A stretch of 33,845 nucleotides of DNA, taken from assembly GCA_028688275.1 (NCBI GenBank), contig JAQTYN010000037.1, forward strand, positions 1-33,845, in the 5' to 3' direction. Below, piece by piece: positions 1 through 8,665 of this stretch. Both the position numbers and the translations under genes were made by a program. The DNA is from Gallionella sp. Its GTDB lineage: Bacteria; Pseudomonadota; Gammaproteobacteria; Burkholderiales; Gallionellaceae. The notes below the pieces were generated by a model, which did not search any database, was not told the origin of the DNA, and worked only from the letters and a program-made list of their open reading frames with translations. Positions within the stretch are counted from its first letter, which is position 1. Each line of letters starts with the position of its first letter.

Positions 1-336
1 GGCTGGTTTGCAATGAAAATATGTTATAAAAACAAGAAGCCGAAAATGAAAATAACGATCTGGTTTGAAAAAAATCCACCCAACGCTGAAACAGGTCTTC
101 AGAATCGGGTTTTTCTACAGCGTCGTTTGTTGGTAACGCAATTACACGTTAGCGGCAAGTCGGCAGGATCGTTGTATTTTGTTTCGACTTTTGGCAGTGC
201 CGTCGGGACAATTTGCACGTCGTTTTATTTGGTATTGTGGTTTGAAATCAATCAAATTTTTATCGGAATGATTGGCATTTCGGTGGTCTTGGGTTTGCTG
301 GCAATCGCATTGGGAGGGTTAGAAGATGTGGAATAA
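1..336 (+). CDS. C-terminal part of a membrane protein, partner of the spermidine-synthase-like gene (cut by window edge)
   Basis: The frame is open to the left edge, so the true start is not visible; an internal ATG at 13 is unlikely to be the start. The last ~60 residues (about SGKSAGSLYF onward) have a Gly/Ala-rich segment and two hydrophobic stretches like the final helices of the membrane half of spermidine-synthase-like proteins, which often have the pattern G-x-x-aG-x-LY-x-x-stxGs. The stop overlaps the start of the next gene by 11 bases, so the two are translationally coupled. In many bacteria the two halves are one fused protein; here they are separate. The first ~45 visible codons are Lys/Asn-rich and not membrane-like, so the 5' part may be degraded or frameshifted. 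Family assignment is moderate. Confidence 0.45.
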   Translation, partial: GWFAMKICYKNKKPKMKITIWFEKNPPNAETGLQNRVFLQRRLLVTQLHVSGKSAGSLYFVSTFGSAVGTICTSFYLVLWFEINQIFIGMIGISVVLGLLAIALGGLEDVE

Positions 337-1201
337 ATTATGGGTAGTGCTTGCGGTTTGGATATTGGGCAGCCATGCGGCGGTCGCGGGTGAACTTTAT
401 ACCGCTAAATCGTTGTATCGCAATATCGTGGTTTACGAAGAGGATCAATTGCGTTGTATCAAGTTTGGACGTTATGTGCTGGCGCGACAAAGCTGTATTC
501 GTTTGTCCAATCGAGATGAGCTGGTTTTCGATTACACCAAAATGATGATGAGCGCGCTGTACTTCAACCCATCACCCAAACGGATTTTGATTATCGGCTT
601 GGGCGGCGGCACGTTGCCTTCGACGATGCAAAAGCTGTTTCCAAGCAGCCAAGTGGATGCCGTCGAAATTGATCCTGTTGTGATTGACGTGGCAAAACGG
701 TTCTTTTATTTCACGCCGACCAAACAAATGCGCGTGTTTGAAGCAGACGGGCGGGTGTTTGTAAAACGTGCTTTGAAGCAAAAGGAAAAATATGACTTGG
801 TGATGCTGGATGCGTTCGATCACGAATACATCCCTGAACACATGCTGACCAAGGAGTTTTTGCAAGAGGTGCGCGGTTTGTTGACCGAAAAGGGCGTACT
901 GGCGGCGAATACTTTTTCTTCAAGTCGTTTGTATAACTATGAATCGGCGACTTATTACAGCGTGTTTGGCGATTTTTACGCCATTCAAAAAGGGAATCGG
1001 GTGATTGTGCTGCGCATGGGCGGATTACCAAGTACAGCGGAATTAAAGCAAAATGCTGAGTTGCTGGAAAGCCGTTTACGTCCGCTGGGCGTTGGAAAAA
1101 ATGACCTTCTGCCTAAATTGACCATCAGTAAAGACTGGCCTGCTGATACCAAAGTGCTGACAGATCAGTATTCGCCGTCTAATCTTTTGAACGTGAAGTA
1201 A
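326..1201 (+). CDS. Spermidine-synthase-like (class I SAM-fold) protein with signal peptide
   Basis: 291 residues. It starts with a typical signal peptide (hydrophobic residues 5-17, cleavage expected after AAVAG near residue 22), so it is probably periplasmic. It has the Rossmann nucleotide-binding loop GLGGGTLP at 91-98, the acidic VEIDP at 113-117 that binds the adenosyl group, and a YDLVMLDAF motif at 156-164 matching the SpeE active-site region. True spermidine synthases are cytoplasmic, so this belongs to the exported or membrane-linked SpeE-like group whose substrate is unknown. Its start codon lies inside the end of the upstream membrane-protein gene, which points to joint function. 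I would not call it speE. Confidence 0.75.
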   Translation: MWNKLWVVLAVWILGSHAAVAGELYTAKSLYRNIVVYEEDQLRCIKFGRYVLARQSCIRLSNRDELVFDYTKMMMSALYFNPSPKRILIIGLGGGTLPSTMQKLFPSSQVDAVEIDPVVIDVAKRFFYFTPTKQMRVFEADGRVFVKRALKQKEKYDLVMLDAFDHEYIPEHMLTKEFLQEVRGLLTEKGVLAANTFSSSRLYNYESATYYSVFGDFYAIQKGNRVIVLRMGGLPSTAELKQNAELLESRLRPLGVGKNDLLPKLTISKDWPADTKVLTDQYSPSNLLNVK

Positions 1202-1360
1202 ATTAAAAGGTGGATTCACCGCAAGGCAATCTACCGTTAAACTGAACAGTTTTAGGTGTCCGCGTAGAACGGAAAATTACTTTTGCATCCATTCGTCGTC
1301 ACTCAGGTGCGATGCAGCATGTCATCTGCGCGACGGCACTTTAAATTTAAGGAGTTGAAA

Positions 1361-2269
1361 ATGAACTACAAATTATGGTTCGTCTTGGTTCTGCAAGTGA
1401 TGTTGGCGGGGTGTGCAACGGTAAACACAGGTACACATGGTCGAGTTGGAGAGTACGTCGATTTTAAAAAACCCAAAGCGCAAAAAGTGGTGCTGGTCGT
1501 ACTTGAAAATACGAATACAAAAGACGCACTCAATCAACCTTTTCTCGGAAAACTCGCCAAAACAGGTGCGTATTTCTCGAATTACTACGCCGTCGCCCAC
1601 CCTTCTCAGCCCAACTATTTTGCGTTGCTTACTGGTAGGTTTGACGATATTAAGAACGGTGACAAACCTGTTACCCCTCCGCTTACACGACCACATTTAG
1701 GGACGCTATTAACCGAAAAATCATTATCATGGAAAGTATTTGCGGAAGGATACAAGCCCAAAGGTCATAGCTGCGAGGCAGACGATAATGGGGCTTTTGT
1801 CCTCAAACATGTGCCGTTTCTGAGTTTTTACGATGTACAACGCGAAGTGCCTTGCACTCATGTGGCAGATTTTGACCGTTTCTTGTTTACGAAAGATCAT
1901 TTTCAAGACCTGCCAAACTTCTCGCTGGTAATCCCCAATCTTAACCACGATGCACACGACCAGCCGCTTTGGGATGCCGATGACTGGTTGAAAGAAAATT
2001 TTGCTGAGCTCTTAGAAATTTCTAAGTTCAAAAGTGACGTTATTTTCATCGTCACTTTTGATGAAAACGGCACAAAACCGTGGAATTACAAGTCAGATAA
2101 AGACAATCGGGTTTACACCGTGATATTGGGAGATGACATCAAACCTGAAACATACCCTGCGGTTTATAACCACTATGACTTGCTCCGTACTATTGAGGAA
2201 ATCTTTGGTTTGAAACCTATGGCTGAAGGAGACGGTGCGGCTCGTGCCATTGGCGGTATTTGGAAATAA
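1361..2269 (+). CDS. Phosphoesterase-family (PF04185-type) lipoprotein
   Basis: 302 residues from the ATG at 1361, chosen because AAGGAG lies 8-13 bases upstream and the product then begins with a clean lipoprotein signal (lipobox LAGC, Cys18). A longer frame from 1283 has no signal peptide. Family features are VVLVVLENTN near the N-terminus, the HPSQPNYFALLTG motif, and VTFDENG late in the protein. These match the phosphoesterase family that includes acid phosphatases and bacterial phospholipase C, which use metal-binding Asp/Glu/Asn/His residues. It is likely anchored in the outer membrane or periplasm and hydrolyses phosphate esters; the substrate is unknown. It stands alone, about 160 bases after the preceding gene. 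Confidence 0.72.
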   Translation: MNYKLWFVLVLQVMLAGCATVNTGTHGRVGEYVDFKKPKAQKVVLVVLENTNTKDALNQPFLGKLAKTGAYFSNYYAVAHPSQPNYFALLTGRFDDIKNGDKPVTPPLTRPHLGTLLTEKSLSWKVFAEGYKPKGHSCEADDNGAFVLKHVPFLSFYDVQREVPCTHVADFDRFLFTKDHFQDLPNFSLVIPNLNHDAHDQPLWDADDWLKENFAELLEISKFKSDVIFIVTFDENGTKPWNYKSDKDNRVYTVILGDDIKPETYPAVYNHYDLLRTIEEIFGLKPMAEGDGAARAIGGIWK

Positions 2270-2272
2270 AAC

Positions 2273-2349
2273 GTAGCCCGTGTGCAGTGAAACGCAACAC
2301 GGGGATCAACCAAAATCCCCGCATTCCGCTGCGCTGCATGACGGGCTAC
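2273..2349. repeat. Palindromic intergenic repeat (GTAGCCCG...CGGGCTAC)
   Basis: A 77-base element bounded by GTAGCCCG and its exact inverse CGGGCTAC, with a further internal inverted pair (CGGGGAT and ATCCCCG). It begins 4 bases after the stop of the phosphoesterase gene. The layout is that of short intergenic REP-like elements known from many proteobacteria. It could fold at the 3' end of the upstream mRNA. Confidence 0.65.
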
Positions 2350-2409
2350 GCGCAGCCACGCTACACAATCATGCTAAAATGCCGCCTCGATTTACCCTAG
2401 GGGCGCGCC

Positions 2410-3369
2410 ATGTTGAAAGATAAATATCTCAATCCTTTCACGGACTTTGGCTTTAAAAAGCTGTTCGGTGAAGAGCCGCATAAGGAAGTGTTGATTAGCT
2501 TTTTGAACGCTTTGCTGCCCGAAAAACACCAAATTCAAGATTTGCAATACACCCGCACCGAACGTTTAGGCTTGACCTTGCTGGATCGCCGAGCGATTTT
2601 TGATTTGAGTTGCGTCAGCCCCACGGGTGAGCGGTTTGTGGTGGAATTGCAAAAAGCCAAGCATAATTTCTTCAAAGACCGCACCGTGTTTTACGCCACG
2701 TTTCCCATTCAGGAGCAGGCGCAGCGCGGAGATTGGGATTACAAACTGTCGGCGGTTTACACCGTCGGAATCTTGGATTTTTTGTTTGAAGAAGACCGCG
2801 ACAACGACGAAGTCGTGCATTTTATTCAGCTCAAAAATCAAAACGGTGAAGTGTTTTACGACAAGCTCACTTTTATCTATTTAACTTTGCCACGCTTTCA
2901 CAAAACTTTAGATGAATTGGAAACCGCGCAAGATAAATGGCTGTATCTTTTCAAGCACTTGCAAGATTTGCAAGAAATTCCCGCTATCTTCAACGAAGGC
3001 GTATTTCCGCAATTATTTGAAACTGCCGAACTCGCTTGCTTCAACTCTGTGGAACGCGATGCCTATCAAGAAAGCTTGAAAAACTACCGTGACTGGAAAG
3101 GGGTAATGGAAACCGCCATTGTGGAAGCCGAGGAAAAAGGACTCCAACGAGGTCTTGAGCGAGGACTTGAGGAAGGTCGCGAGGAAGGACTTGAGCAAGG
3201 CCGAGAAGAGGGGCGAGAAGAAGGTCGCGAAGAAGGCCGTGAAGAAGGTGCAAGAAACAAAACGGTAGAGCTTGCTCGCAACTTGTTGGATGTGTTGGAC
3301 AATGCCACGATAGCCCTTAAAACAGGACTATCCGAACAGGAAATTCAACAATTGCGAGTAGGATTGTGA
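2410..3369 (+). CDS. Rpn-family recombination-promoting nuclease / putative transposase (PD-(D/E)XK)
   Basis: 319 residues. The opening KDKYLNPFTDFGFKKLFG is the hallmark N-terminus of the PD-(D/E)XK transposase-like family (Rpn/RpnA group). The nuclease core follows, with Asp65 (IFDLSC) and ELQK at 79-82 as the likely D...ExQ/K catalytic set. Related E. coli Rpn proteins are DNA endonucleases that raise RecA-independent recombination. The C-terminal ~80 residues hold a tract of repeated EEGREEG units (DNA about 3140-3250), a charged helical tail common in this family and prone to length change. No inverted repeats or target duplications of a classic IS flank it. A palindromic element lies 60 bases upstream. 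The gene appears intact. Confidence 0.8.
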   Translation: MLKDKYLNPFTDFGFKKLFGEEPHKEVLISFLNALLPEKHQIQDLQYTRTERLGLTLLDRRAIFDLSCVSPTGERFVVELQKAKHNFFKDRTVFYATFPIQEQAQRGDWDYKLSAVYTVGILDFLFEEDRDNDEVVHFIQLKNQNGEVFYDKLTFIYLTLPRFHKTLDELETAQDKWLYLFKHLQDLQEIPAIFNEGVFPQLFETAELACFNSVERDAYQESLKNYRDWKGVMETAIVEAEEKGLQRGLERGLEEGREEGLEQGREEGREEGREEGREEGARNKTVELARNLLDVLDNATIALKTGLSEQEIQQLRVGL

Positions 3370-3401
3370 AATCAGGCGAATGCTGAATCCGCAATCCTGC
3401 A

Positions 3402-3430
3402 TTGATAGCCCCCCTTGCTTCAGCTATAAT
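3402..3430 (+). promoter_or_regulatory. sigma70-type promoter for carA
   Basis: TTGATA at 3402-3407 and a perfect TATAAT at 3425-3430 are separated by 17 bases, close to the consensus. Transcription would start near 3437, giving a short (~60-base) leader before carA. Confidence 0.7.
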
Positions 3431-3446
3431 GCGCGTTAATTTACGG

Positions 3447-3477
3447 CGGGATGAACCACGGTTCGTCCCGTTTCTTT
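3447..3477 (+). terminator. Leader hairpin with U-rich tail upstream of carA (possible attenuator)
   Basis: CGGGATGAACC (from 3447) pairs with GGTTCGTCCCG (to 3470) apart from one G-U wobble, leaving a very small loop, followed by TTTCTTT. It begins about 10 bases after the predicted transcription start and ends before carA, so it looks like an intrinsic terminator inside the carA leader. Pyrimidine or arginine control of carAB by attenuation is known in other bacteria; that it works so here is inference. Confidence 0.5.
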
Positions 3478-3513
3478 ATGTCAACTTTGGGAGTATGTCG
3501 TGTCGCAAACTAA
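3451..3513 (+). CDS. Possible 20-residue leader peptide overlapping the carA start
   Basis: An ATG inside the leader hairpin opens a 20-codon frame ([20 protein letters not shown]) that ends 11 bases inside carA in another frame. It has two Arg codons before the overlap. There is no strong ribosome-binding site. It could couple translation to attenuation, or be chance. Low confidence. Confidence 0.2.
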   Translation: MNHGSSRFFMSTLGVCRVAN

Positions 3514-4627
3514 CTCTGCCATTCTTGTGCTTGCCGATGGGACAGTGTTTCGCGGCGTGGCGATTGGGGCTACGGGTAGCAGCGTGGGCGAGGTGGTGTT
3601 TAACACTTCGATGACGGGCTATCAGGAAATCCTGACGGATCCTTCTTACTGCAAGCAAATCGTTACGCTAACTTATCCGCATATCGGCAATGTCGGCGCG
3701 AATCCAGAAGATGTGGAATCGCGTCAGGTCTTTGCCAGCGGGCTGGTGATTCGGGACTTGTCGATGGTGGCAAGTAACTGGCGTTGCACGCAATCGCTGT
3801 CTGATTATTTAAAAGCCAATAATGTCGTTGCCATTGCGGGGATTGATACCCGCAAATTAACGCGCATCTTGCGCGAAAAAGGTGCGCAAAACGGCTGTAT
3901 CGCCACGGGGTCGGATGAAGTGGCGGCGTTGGCAGCGGCGCGAGGCTTCGCGGGATTGGCGGGCATGGATTTGGCGAAAGTCGTGTCTTGCACCGAGTCT
4001 TATCCTTGGACGCAAGGCGAATGGACGCTGGACAAAGGCTATGTGGAACAAGCTGCCGCGCCGTATCGCGTGGTCGCGTATGACTTTGGCGTGAAACATA
4101 ACATTCTGCGAATGTTGGCGGAACGTGGCTGCCAAATCACCGTCGTGCCAGCACAAACGCCCGCCGCTGAGGTATTGGCGATGAATCCTGACGGCGTGTT
4201 TTTGTCGAATGGTCCTGGCGACCCTGAACCTTGCGATTACGCGATTGCCGCGACGCAAGCGTTTTTGGCAGCGGGCGTGCCGTTGTTCGGGATTTGCTTG
4301 GGACATCAGATTTTGGGGTTAGCCTGTGGTGCTAAAACCGTGAAAATGAAGTTTGGTCATCGCGGTGCGAACCATCCCGTGCAAGATTTGGACAGCAAGC
4401 AAGTGATGATTACCAGCCAAAACCACGGTTTTGCGGTGGATGCCAATACCTTGCCTGCCAATGCACGCGCCACGCATATTTCCTTGTTTGATGGCACCTT
4501 GCAAGGATTTGAATTGACGGATAAGCCCGCATTCTGTTTCCAAGGCCATCCTGAAGCCAGCCCAGGGCCGCATGATGTGGCGTACCTATTTGATAAATTT
4601 GTAGCAATGATGGAGAAGCGTCGTTAG
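3500..4627 (+). CDS. carA: Carbamoyl-phosphate synthase small (glutaminase) subunit
   Basis: 375 residues, the normal CarA length, with a GTG start preceded by GGGAG at 3489-3493. CarA hydrolyses glutamine and channels ammonia to CarB for carbamoyl-phosphate synthesis, feeding arginine and pyrimidine pathways in the cytoplasm. The N-terminal CarA domain carries [23 protein letters not shown] features. The class I glutamine amidotransferase domain has LSNGPGDP, the nucleophile Cys266 in GICLGHQ, and His350/Glu352 in GHPEASPG. The last codons (Arg-Arg-stop) run straight into a heptamer repeat array, so the repeats appear to begin inside the gene end. Promoter and leader hairpin lie directly upstream; carB follows after 224 bases. 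Confidence 0.97.
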   Translation: MSQTNSAILVLADGTVFRGVAIGATGSSVGEVVFNTSMTGYQEILTDPSYCKQIVTLTYPHIGNVGANPEDVESRQVFASGLVIRDLSMVASNWRCTQSLSDYLKANNVVAIAGIDTRKLTRILREKGAQNGCIATGSDEVAALAAARGFAGLAGMDLAKVVSCTESYPWTQGEWTLDKGYVEQAAAPYRVVAYDFGVKHNILRMLAERGCQITVVPAQTPAAEVLAMNPDGVFLSNGPGDPEPCDYAIAATQAFLAAGVPLFGICLGHQILGLACGAKTVKMKFGHRGANHPVQDLDSKQVMITSQNHGFAVDANTLPANARATHISLFDGTLQGFELTDKPAFCFQGHPEASPGPHDVAYLFDKFVAMMEKRR

Positions 4628-4837
4628 TCGTTAGTTGTAGTCGTTAGTCGTTAGTGGTTGGTTGTTAGCTGGTAGTCGTTAGTTGTTGGTTGTTGGTTGT
4701 TGGTTGTTGGTTTCTCGTTAGCTCACTCCGTGTGCTACCAAACTAGAAATTAGCGACTAGCAACTAGCAACTAGAAACTAGCGGCTAACGACTAGCAACT
4801 AGCGACTAGCAACTAGCGACTAGCGACTAGCAGCTAC
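4620..4837. repeat. Inverted array of heptanucleotide repeats between carA and carB
   Basis: From about 4620 to 4712 the + strand consists mostly of 7-base units GTTAGTC, GTTAGTT and GTTGGTT. After a unique spacer (about 4713-4740) it continues to 4837 as units of the complementary type (GACTAGC, AACTAGC). A left unit GUUAGUC pairs with a right unit GACUAGC using one G-U wobble, so the carA-carB mRNA could form a very long stem-loop. Short tandem heptamers are known in cyanobacteria and in some large sulfur bacteria; here they are arranged as two opposed arms. Nothing protein-coding is visible. Confidence 0.85.
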
Positions 4838-4851
4838 CAACCACGAAAAAA

Positions 4852-7800
4852 ATGCCAAAACGTACTGACCTAAAATCTATTCTCATTATCGGCGCGGGTC
4901 CCATTGTGATTGGGCAGGCGTGTGAGTTTGACTATTCTGGCGCGCAAGCCTGTAAAGCCCTGCGCGAGGAAGGCTACCGCGTCATTCTGGTGAATTCCAA
5001 TCCCGCCACGATTATGACCGACCCGAACATGGCGGATGCCACGTACATCGAGCCGATCACTTGGCAGATGGTGGAAAAAATCATTGAAAAAGAGCGACCT
5101 GACGCGATTTTGCCGACCATGGGCGGGCAAACGGCGTTGAATTGCGCGCTGGATTTGGCGCATCACGGTGTGTTGGAAAAATACAAGGTCGAGATGATCG
5201 GTGCGTCGCGGGAAGCGATTGACATGGCGGAAGACCGTGAAAAGTTCAAGCAAGCGATGACGCGCATTGGCTTGGCTTCAGCACGTTCCGCGATTGCGCA
5301 CAGCATGGAAGAAGCCTTCCAAGTGCAGCAAGTCATGGGCTATCCCACGGTGATACGTCCGTCGTTCACCATGGGCGGCAGCGGCGGCGGGATTGCGTAC
5401 AACCGCGAAGAATTCGTGGAAATCTGTGAACGTGGCTTGGAAGCGTCGCCGACCAAAGAGCTGTTGATTGAAGAATCGCTGTTGGGTTGGAAAGAGTACG
5501 AAATGGAAGTGGTGCGTGACCGCGCCGACAATTGCATCATTATTTGCTCCATTGAAAACTTAGACCCGATGGGCGTGCATACGGGCGATTCGATTACTGT
5601 CGCACCCGCGCAGACCTTGACCGACAAGGAATATCAAATTTTGCGCAACGCGTCCTTGGCGGTGTTGCGTGAAATTGGCGTGGATACAGGCGGCTCGAAC
5701 GTGCAGTTTTCCATTAACCCCGATGACGGGCGCATGGTGGTGATTGAAATGAATCCGCGTGTGTCGCGCTCGTCGGCTTTGGCATCTAAAGCCACAGGTT
5801 TCCCGATTGCAAAAGTCGCGGCGAAACTGGCGGTGGGCTATACGCTGGACGAATTGAAAAACGACATCACAGGCGGGGCAACGCCTGCGTCGTTTGAGCC
5901 GTCGATTGATTATGTCGTCACGAAAATCCCGCGTTTCGCGTTTGAAAAATTCCCGCAAGCCAATGACCGCTTGACCACGCAAATGAAATCCGTGGGCGAA
6001 GTCATGGCGATTGGGCGCACGTTCCAAGAGTCGTTCCAAAAAGCTTTGCGCGGACTGGAAGTTGGCGTAAATGGCTTGGACGAGAAATTTTATGGACGTG
6101 ATGCGATTTGTGCTGAATTGGGCAATCCTGGTCCAGATCGTATTTGGGCGGTATCCGACGCATTCCGCTCAGGGATGAGTGTAAAAGAGGTGTTCAATGT
6201 CAGCAAAATTGACCCTTGGTTCTTGGTGCAAATTGAAGATTTGATCCGTCAGGAAAAATCATTGCAAGGGCGTACTTTAGGGAGCTGTGGCGCGGATGAA
6301 TTGCGCAATTTAAAACGCAGTGGTTTTGGCGATGCGCGTTTGGCTTCGTTGTTAAATACCGATGAAGCGGCTTTGCGCGCTTACCGTCATGCATTAGGCG
6401 TGCGTCCCGTGTTCAAACGCGTGGATACCTGCGCGGCGGAATTTTCCACCAACACAGCGTATATGTATTCGACCTACGAGGAAGAATGCGAATCCAATCC
6501 TACTAACAACAAAAAAATCATGGTGTTGGGTGGCGGGCCGAATCGTATTGGTCAAGGGATTGAGTTCGATTATTGCTGTGTCCATGCGGCGTTGGCGATG
6601 CGCGAAGATGGCTATGAAACCATCATGGTCAACTGCAATCCTGAAACGGTTTCCACTGATTACGACACCTCAGACCGTTTGTATTTTGAGCCGCTGACGT
6701 TGGAAGACGTACTCGAAGTCATCGCGGTTGAAAAGCCGATTGGCGTGATTGTGCAATATGGCGGTCAAACGCCTTTGAAACTGGCGCATGGTTTGGAAAA
6801 AAATGGCGTGCGGATTATCGGTACGACACCTGACATGATTGATTGCGCGGAGGATAGAGCGCGCTTCCAAACCATGTTGCAATCGCTGAATTTGAAACAA
6901 CCCCCAAATCGTACGGCTCGTACTGTTAAGGGTGCTTTGGATGGCGCAGCAGAAATTGGCTATCCACTGGTGATGAGACCTTCCAACGTATTGGGTGGTC
7001 GGGCGATGGAAATTATTCACGCACAAGTCGATTTGGAACGCTATATGCGTGATGCAGAAGAGCAGTCCAAAATCTACCCTGAACGTATGCCTATTTTGTT
7101 GGATCGCTTCTTGAACGATGCGATTGAAGTGGATGTGGATGCGGTATCTGATGGCGAACAAGTCATTATCGGCGGTATCATGGAGCATATCGAACAAGCG
7201 GGCGTGCATTCGGGTGATTCCGCGTGCTCCTTGCCACCGTTCAGTCTGCCTAAAGTCATGCAAGACGAGTTGCGTCGTCAGACGATTGCCATGGCTAAGG
7301 CATTGAATGTGGTGGGACTGATGAATGTGCAGTTTGCGATCCAAGGCGAGACGGTTTACGTGTTGGAAGTGAATCCACGTGCTTCGCGTACGGTACCATT
7401 CGTGTCCAAAGCGACAGGTATGGCGTTGGCTAAGATTGCCGCGCGCTGTATGGCAGGGCAAAGTTTGGCGCAACAAGGCATCACCAAAGAAGTGATTCCA
7501 TCGTTCTATTCGGTTAAAGAAGCAGTTTTCCCGTTCATTAAATTCCCTGGCGTAGATGTAATTTTGGGGCCTGAAATGAAATCCACAGGCGAAGTGATGG
7601 GCGTGGGCGACACTTTCGCCGAAGCTTTCGTGAAATCACAATTGGCTGCCAGCGTTAAATTGCCAACTAGCGGTAACGTCTTTGTCAGTGTGCGAGATGA
7701 AGATAAGGCAGGCGCGGTCGAAGTCGCACGTGATTTGGTCGGTTTAGGCTTTACGGTACTGGCAACACGTGGCACGGCTTTGGTGATCCAAGCTGCGGGT

Positions 7801-8091
7801 GTCGCCGTGACATTGGTAAATAAAGTCGGTGAAGGTCGCCCACACATTGTGGATACCATCAAAAATGGCGATGTTAGTTTGATTATCAATACCGTGGATA
7901 GCAAACCCTCTGCGATGCGCGATTCCTACTCCATACGTCATGCGGCACTACAAGGGCGCATCACCTACTATACAACCTTAGCGGGTGCGAAAGCAGCTTG
8001 CGTGGGGATGCAGCACTTAACCGAATTGCGGGTGTATGACCTGCAAAGCCAACACGCCCGCTTGCTGGCCGAAAATCCAGCAGCGGTTTGA
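4852..8091 (+). CDS. carB: Carbamoyl-phosphate synthase large subunit
   Basis: 1079 residues, full family length. It makes carbamoyl phosphate from bicarbonate, two ATP and CarA-derived ammonia. Two homologous ATP-grasp halves are visible: [19 protein letters not shown] at the N-terminus and [19 protein letters not shown] near residue 561, each followed by a [10 protein letters not shown] or [10 protein letters not shown] motif and by NPR ([20 protein letters not shown]). The C-terminal ~150 residues form the MGS-like allosteric domain (ATRGTA motif), the site for UMP and ornithine effectors in the family. The start [11 protein letters not shown] is canonical. There is no strong Shine-Dalgarno; the heptamer array ends 15 bases upstream and may influence expression. 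Confidence 0.97.
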   Translation: MPKRTDLKSILIIGAGPIVIGQACEFDYSGAQACKALREEGYRVILVNSNPATIMTDPNMADATYIEPITWQMVEKIIEKERPDAILPTMGGQTALNCALDLAHHGVLEKYKVEMIGASREAIDMAEDREKFKQAMTRIGLASARSAIAHSMEEAFQVQQVMGYPTVIRPSFTMGGSGGGIAYNREEFVEICERGLEASPTKELLIEESLLGWKEYEMEVVRDRADNCIIICSIENLDPMGVHTGDSITVAPAQTLTDKEYQILRNASLAVLREIGVDTGGSNVQFSINPDDGRMVVIEMNPRVSRSSALASKATGFPIAKVAAKLAVGYTLDELKNDITGGATPASFEPSIDYVVTKIPRFAFEKFPQANDRLTTQMKSVGEVMAIGRTFQESFQKALRGLEVGVNGLDEKFYGRDAICAELGNPGPDRIWAVSDAFRSGMSVKEVFNVSKIDPWFLVQIEDLIRQEKSLQGRTLGSCGADELRNLKRSGFGDARLASLLNTDEAALRAYRHALGVRPVFKRVDTCAAEFSTNTAYMYSTYEEECESNPTNNKKIMVLGGGPNRIGQGIEFDYCCVHAALAMREDGYETIMVNCNPETVSTDYDTSDRLYFEPLTLEDVLEVIAVEKPIGVIVQYGGQTPLKLAHGLEKNGVRIIGTTPDMIDCAEDRARFQTMLQSLNLKQPPNRTARTVKGALDGAAEIGYPLVMRPSNVLGGRAMEIIHAQVDLERYMRDAEEQSKIYPERMPILLDRFLNDAIEVDVDAVSDGEQVIIGGIMEHIEQAGVHSGDSACSLPPFSLPKVMQDELRRQTIAMAKALNVVGLMNVQFAIQGETVYVLEVNPRASRTVPFVSKATGMALAKIAARCMAGQSLAQQGITKEVIPSFYSVKEAVFPFIKFPGVDVILGPEMKSTGEVMGVGDTFAEAFVKSQLAASVKLPTSGNVFVSVRDEDKAGAVEVARDLVGLGFTVLATRGTALVIQAAGVAVTLVNKVGEGRPHIVDTIKNGDVSLIINTVDSKPSAMRDSYSIRHAALQGRITYYTTLAGAKAACVGMQHLTELRVYDLQSQHARLLAENPAAV

Positions 8092-8093
8092 AA

Positions 8094-8126
8094 ATGAACA
8101 CCCTGAACAAGAAAGTTTTAACATGA
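8094..8126 (+). CDS. Possible 10-codon mini-cistron linking carB and greA
   Basis: ATG at 8094, just after the carB stop, opens MNTLNKKVLT and stops at TGA 8124-8126, overlapping the greA ATG (8123) in an ATGA arrangement. greA itself lacks a good Shine-Dalgarno. Translational coupling through this mini-frame is possible; it may also be chance. Confidence 0.2.
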   Translation: MNTLNKKVLT

Positions 8127-8599
8127 GTACAATTCCTTTAACCGTGGTCGGCGCAGAAAAAATGCGTCAAGAGCTGCATAATTTAAAAACCGTGCAACGT
8201 CCATCGGTCATTAACGCCATTTCTGAAGCACGTGCGCAAGGGGATTTGTCTGAAAATGCTGAATATGAAGCCGCCAAAGAACGTCAAGCGTTTGTTGAAG
8301 GTCGAATTCAGGAGTTGGAAAGTAAGTTAGGAAGCGCGCAGATTATTGATCCACGCACAATTGCCGCTGATGGGCGTTGTGTGTTTGCTTCAACCGTGGT
8401 GCTGGAAGATGTAAACACAGGCGATGTGATGACTTACCAAATTGTCGGTGAAGATGAAGCGGATATTCGCCATCGCAAAGTCTCCATCAGTTCACCGATT
8501 GCACGTGCCTTGATTGGCAAATATAGTGGAGACATTGCAGAGGTGCAAGCACCTGGTGGAATCCGCGAATACGAAATTGTAGAGGTGCAGTACATTTAA
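8123..8599 (+). CDS. greA: Transcription elongation factor GreA
   Basis: 158 residues from the ATG at 8123, exactly the usual GreA size; the longer frame from 8036 lies within carB and is rejected. GreA enters the secondary channel of RNA polymerase and stimulates cleavage of backtracked RNA. The N-terminal coiled coil holds the conserved tip DLSENAEY (Asp41 and Glu44 are the acidic tip residues), followed by the FKBP-like C-terminal domain with VGEDEADI and the family's ending (SPIARALIGK, YEIVEV). It lies 31 bases after carB and is probably co-transcribed, which is the common proteobacterial arrangement. Confidence 0.96.
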   Translation: MSTIPLTVVGAEKMRQELHNLKTVQRPSVINAISEARAQGDLSENAEYEAAKERQAFVEGRIQELESKLGSAQIIDPRTIAADGRCVFASTVVLEDVNTGDVMTYQIVGEDEADIRHRKVSISSPIARALIGKYSGDIAEVQAPGGIREYEIVEVQYI

Positions 8600-8617
8600 G
8601 GCTGTGAAGAGAGAAGG

Positions 8618-8645
8618 GGGAAGGGTGCGGGCGGACTCCCTTCCC
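8618..8645. terminator. Hairpin between convergent greA and yhbY
   Basis: GGGAAGGG at 8618-8625 and CCCTTCCC at 8638-8645 form an 8-base-pair stem with a 12-base loop. It lies in the 66-base gap between two convergent genes, so it may stop transcription from both sides, although there is no good U-run. It may also be a REP-like repeat. Confidence 0.4.
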
Positions 8646-8665
8646 TCGTCCCCCTTATCCCTTCC

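Noticed and set aside
1202..1360. Possible riboswitch before the phosphoesterase gene
   Set aside because: Some pairing can be drawn, but no known riboswitch core (for example cyclic-di-GMP, cobalamin or TPP) is recognisable.
2410..3369. Rpn gene as part of a complete insertion sequence
   Set aside because: No terminal inverted repeats or target duplication bracket the gene; the upstream palindrome is self-contained.
4620..4837. Heptamer array as a CRISPR array
   Set aside because: Units are 7 bases with no spacers, and the two halves are in opposite orientation; no cas genes are present.
6670..7476. 268-codon antisense frame inside carB
   Set aside because: It lies fully opposite the conserved carB frame and has His/Arg/Gln-rich shadow composition; no start signal or family motif.
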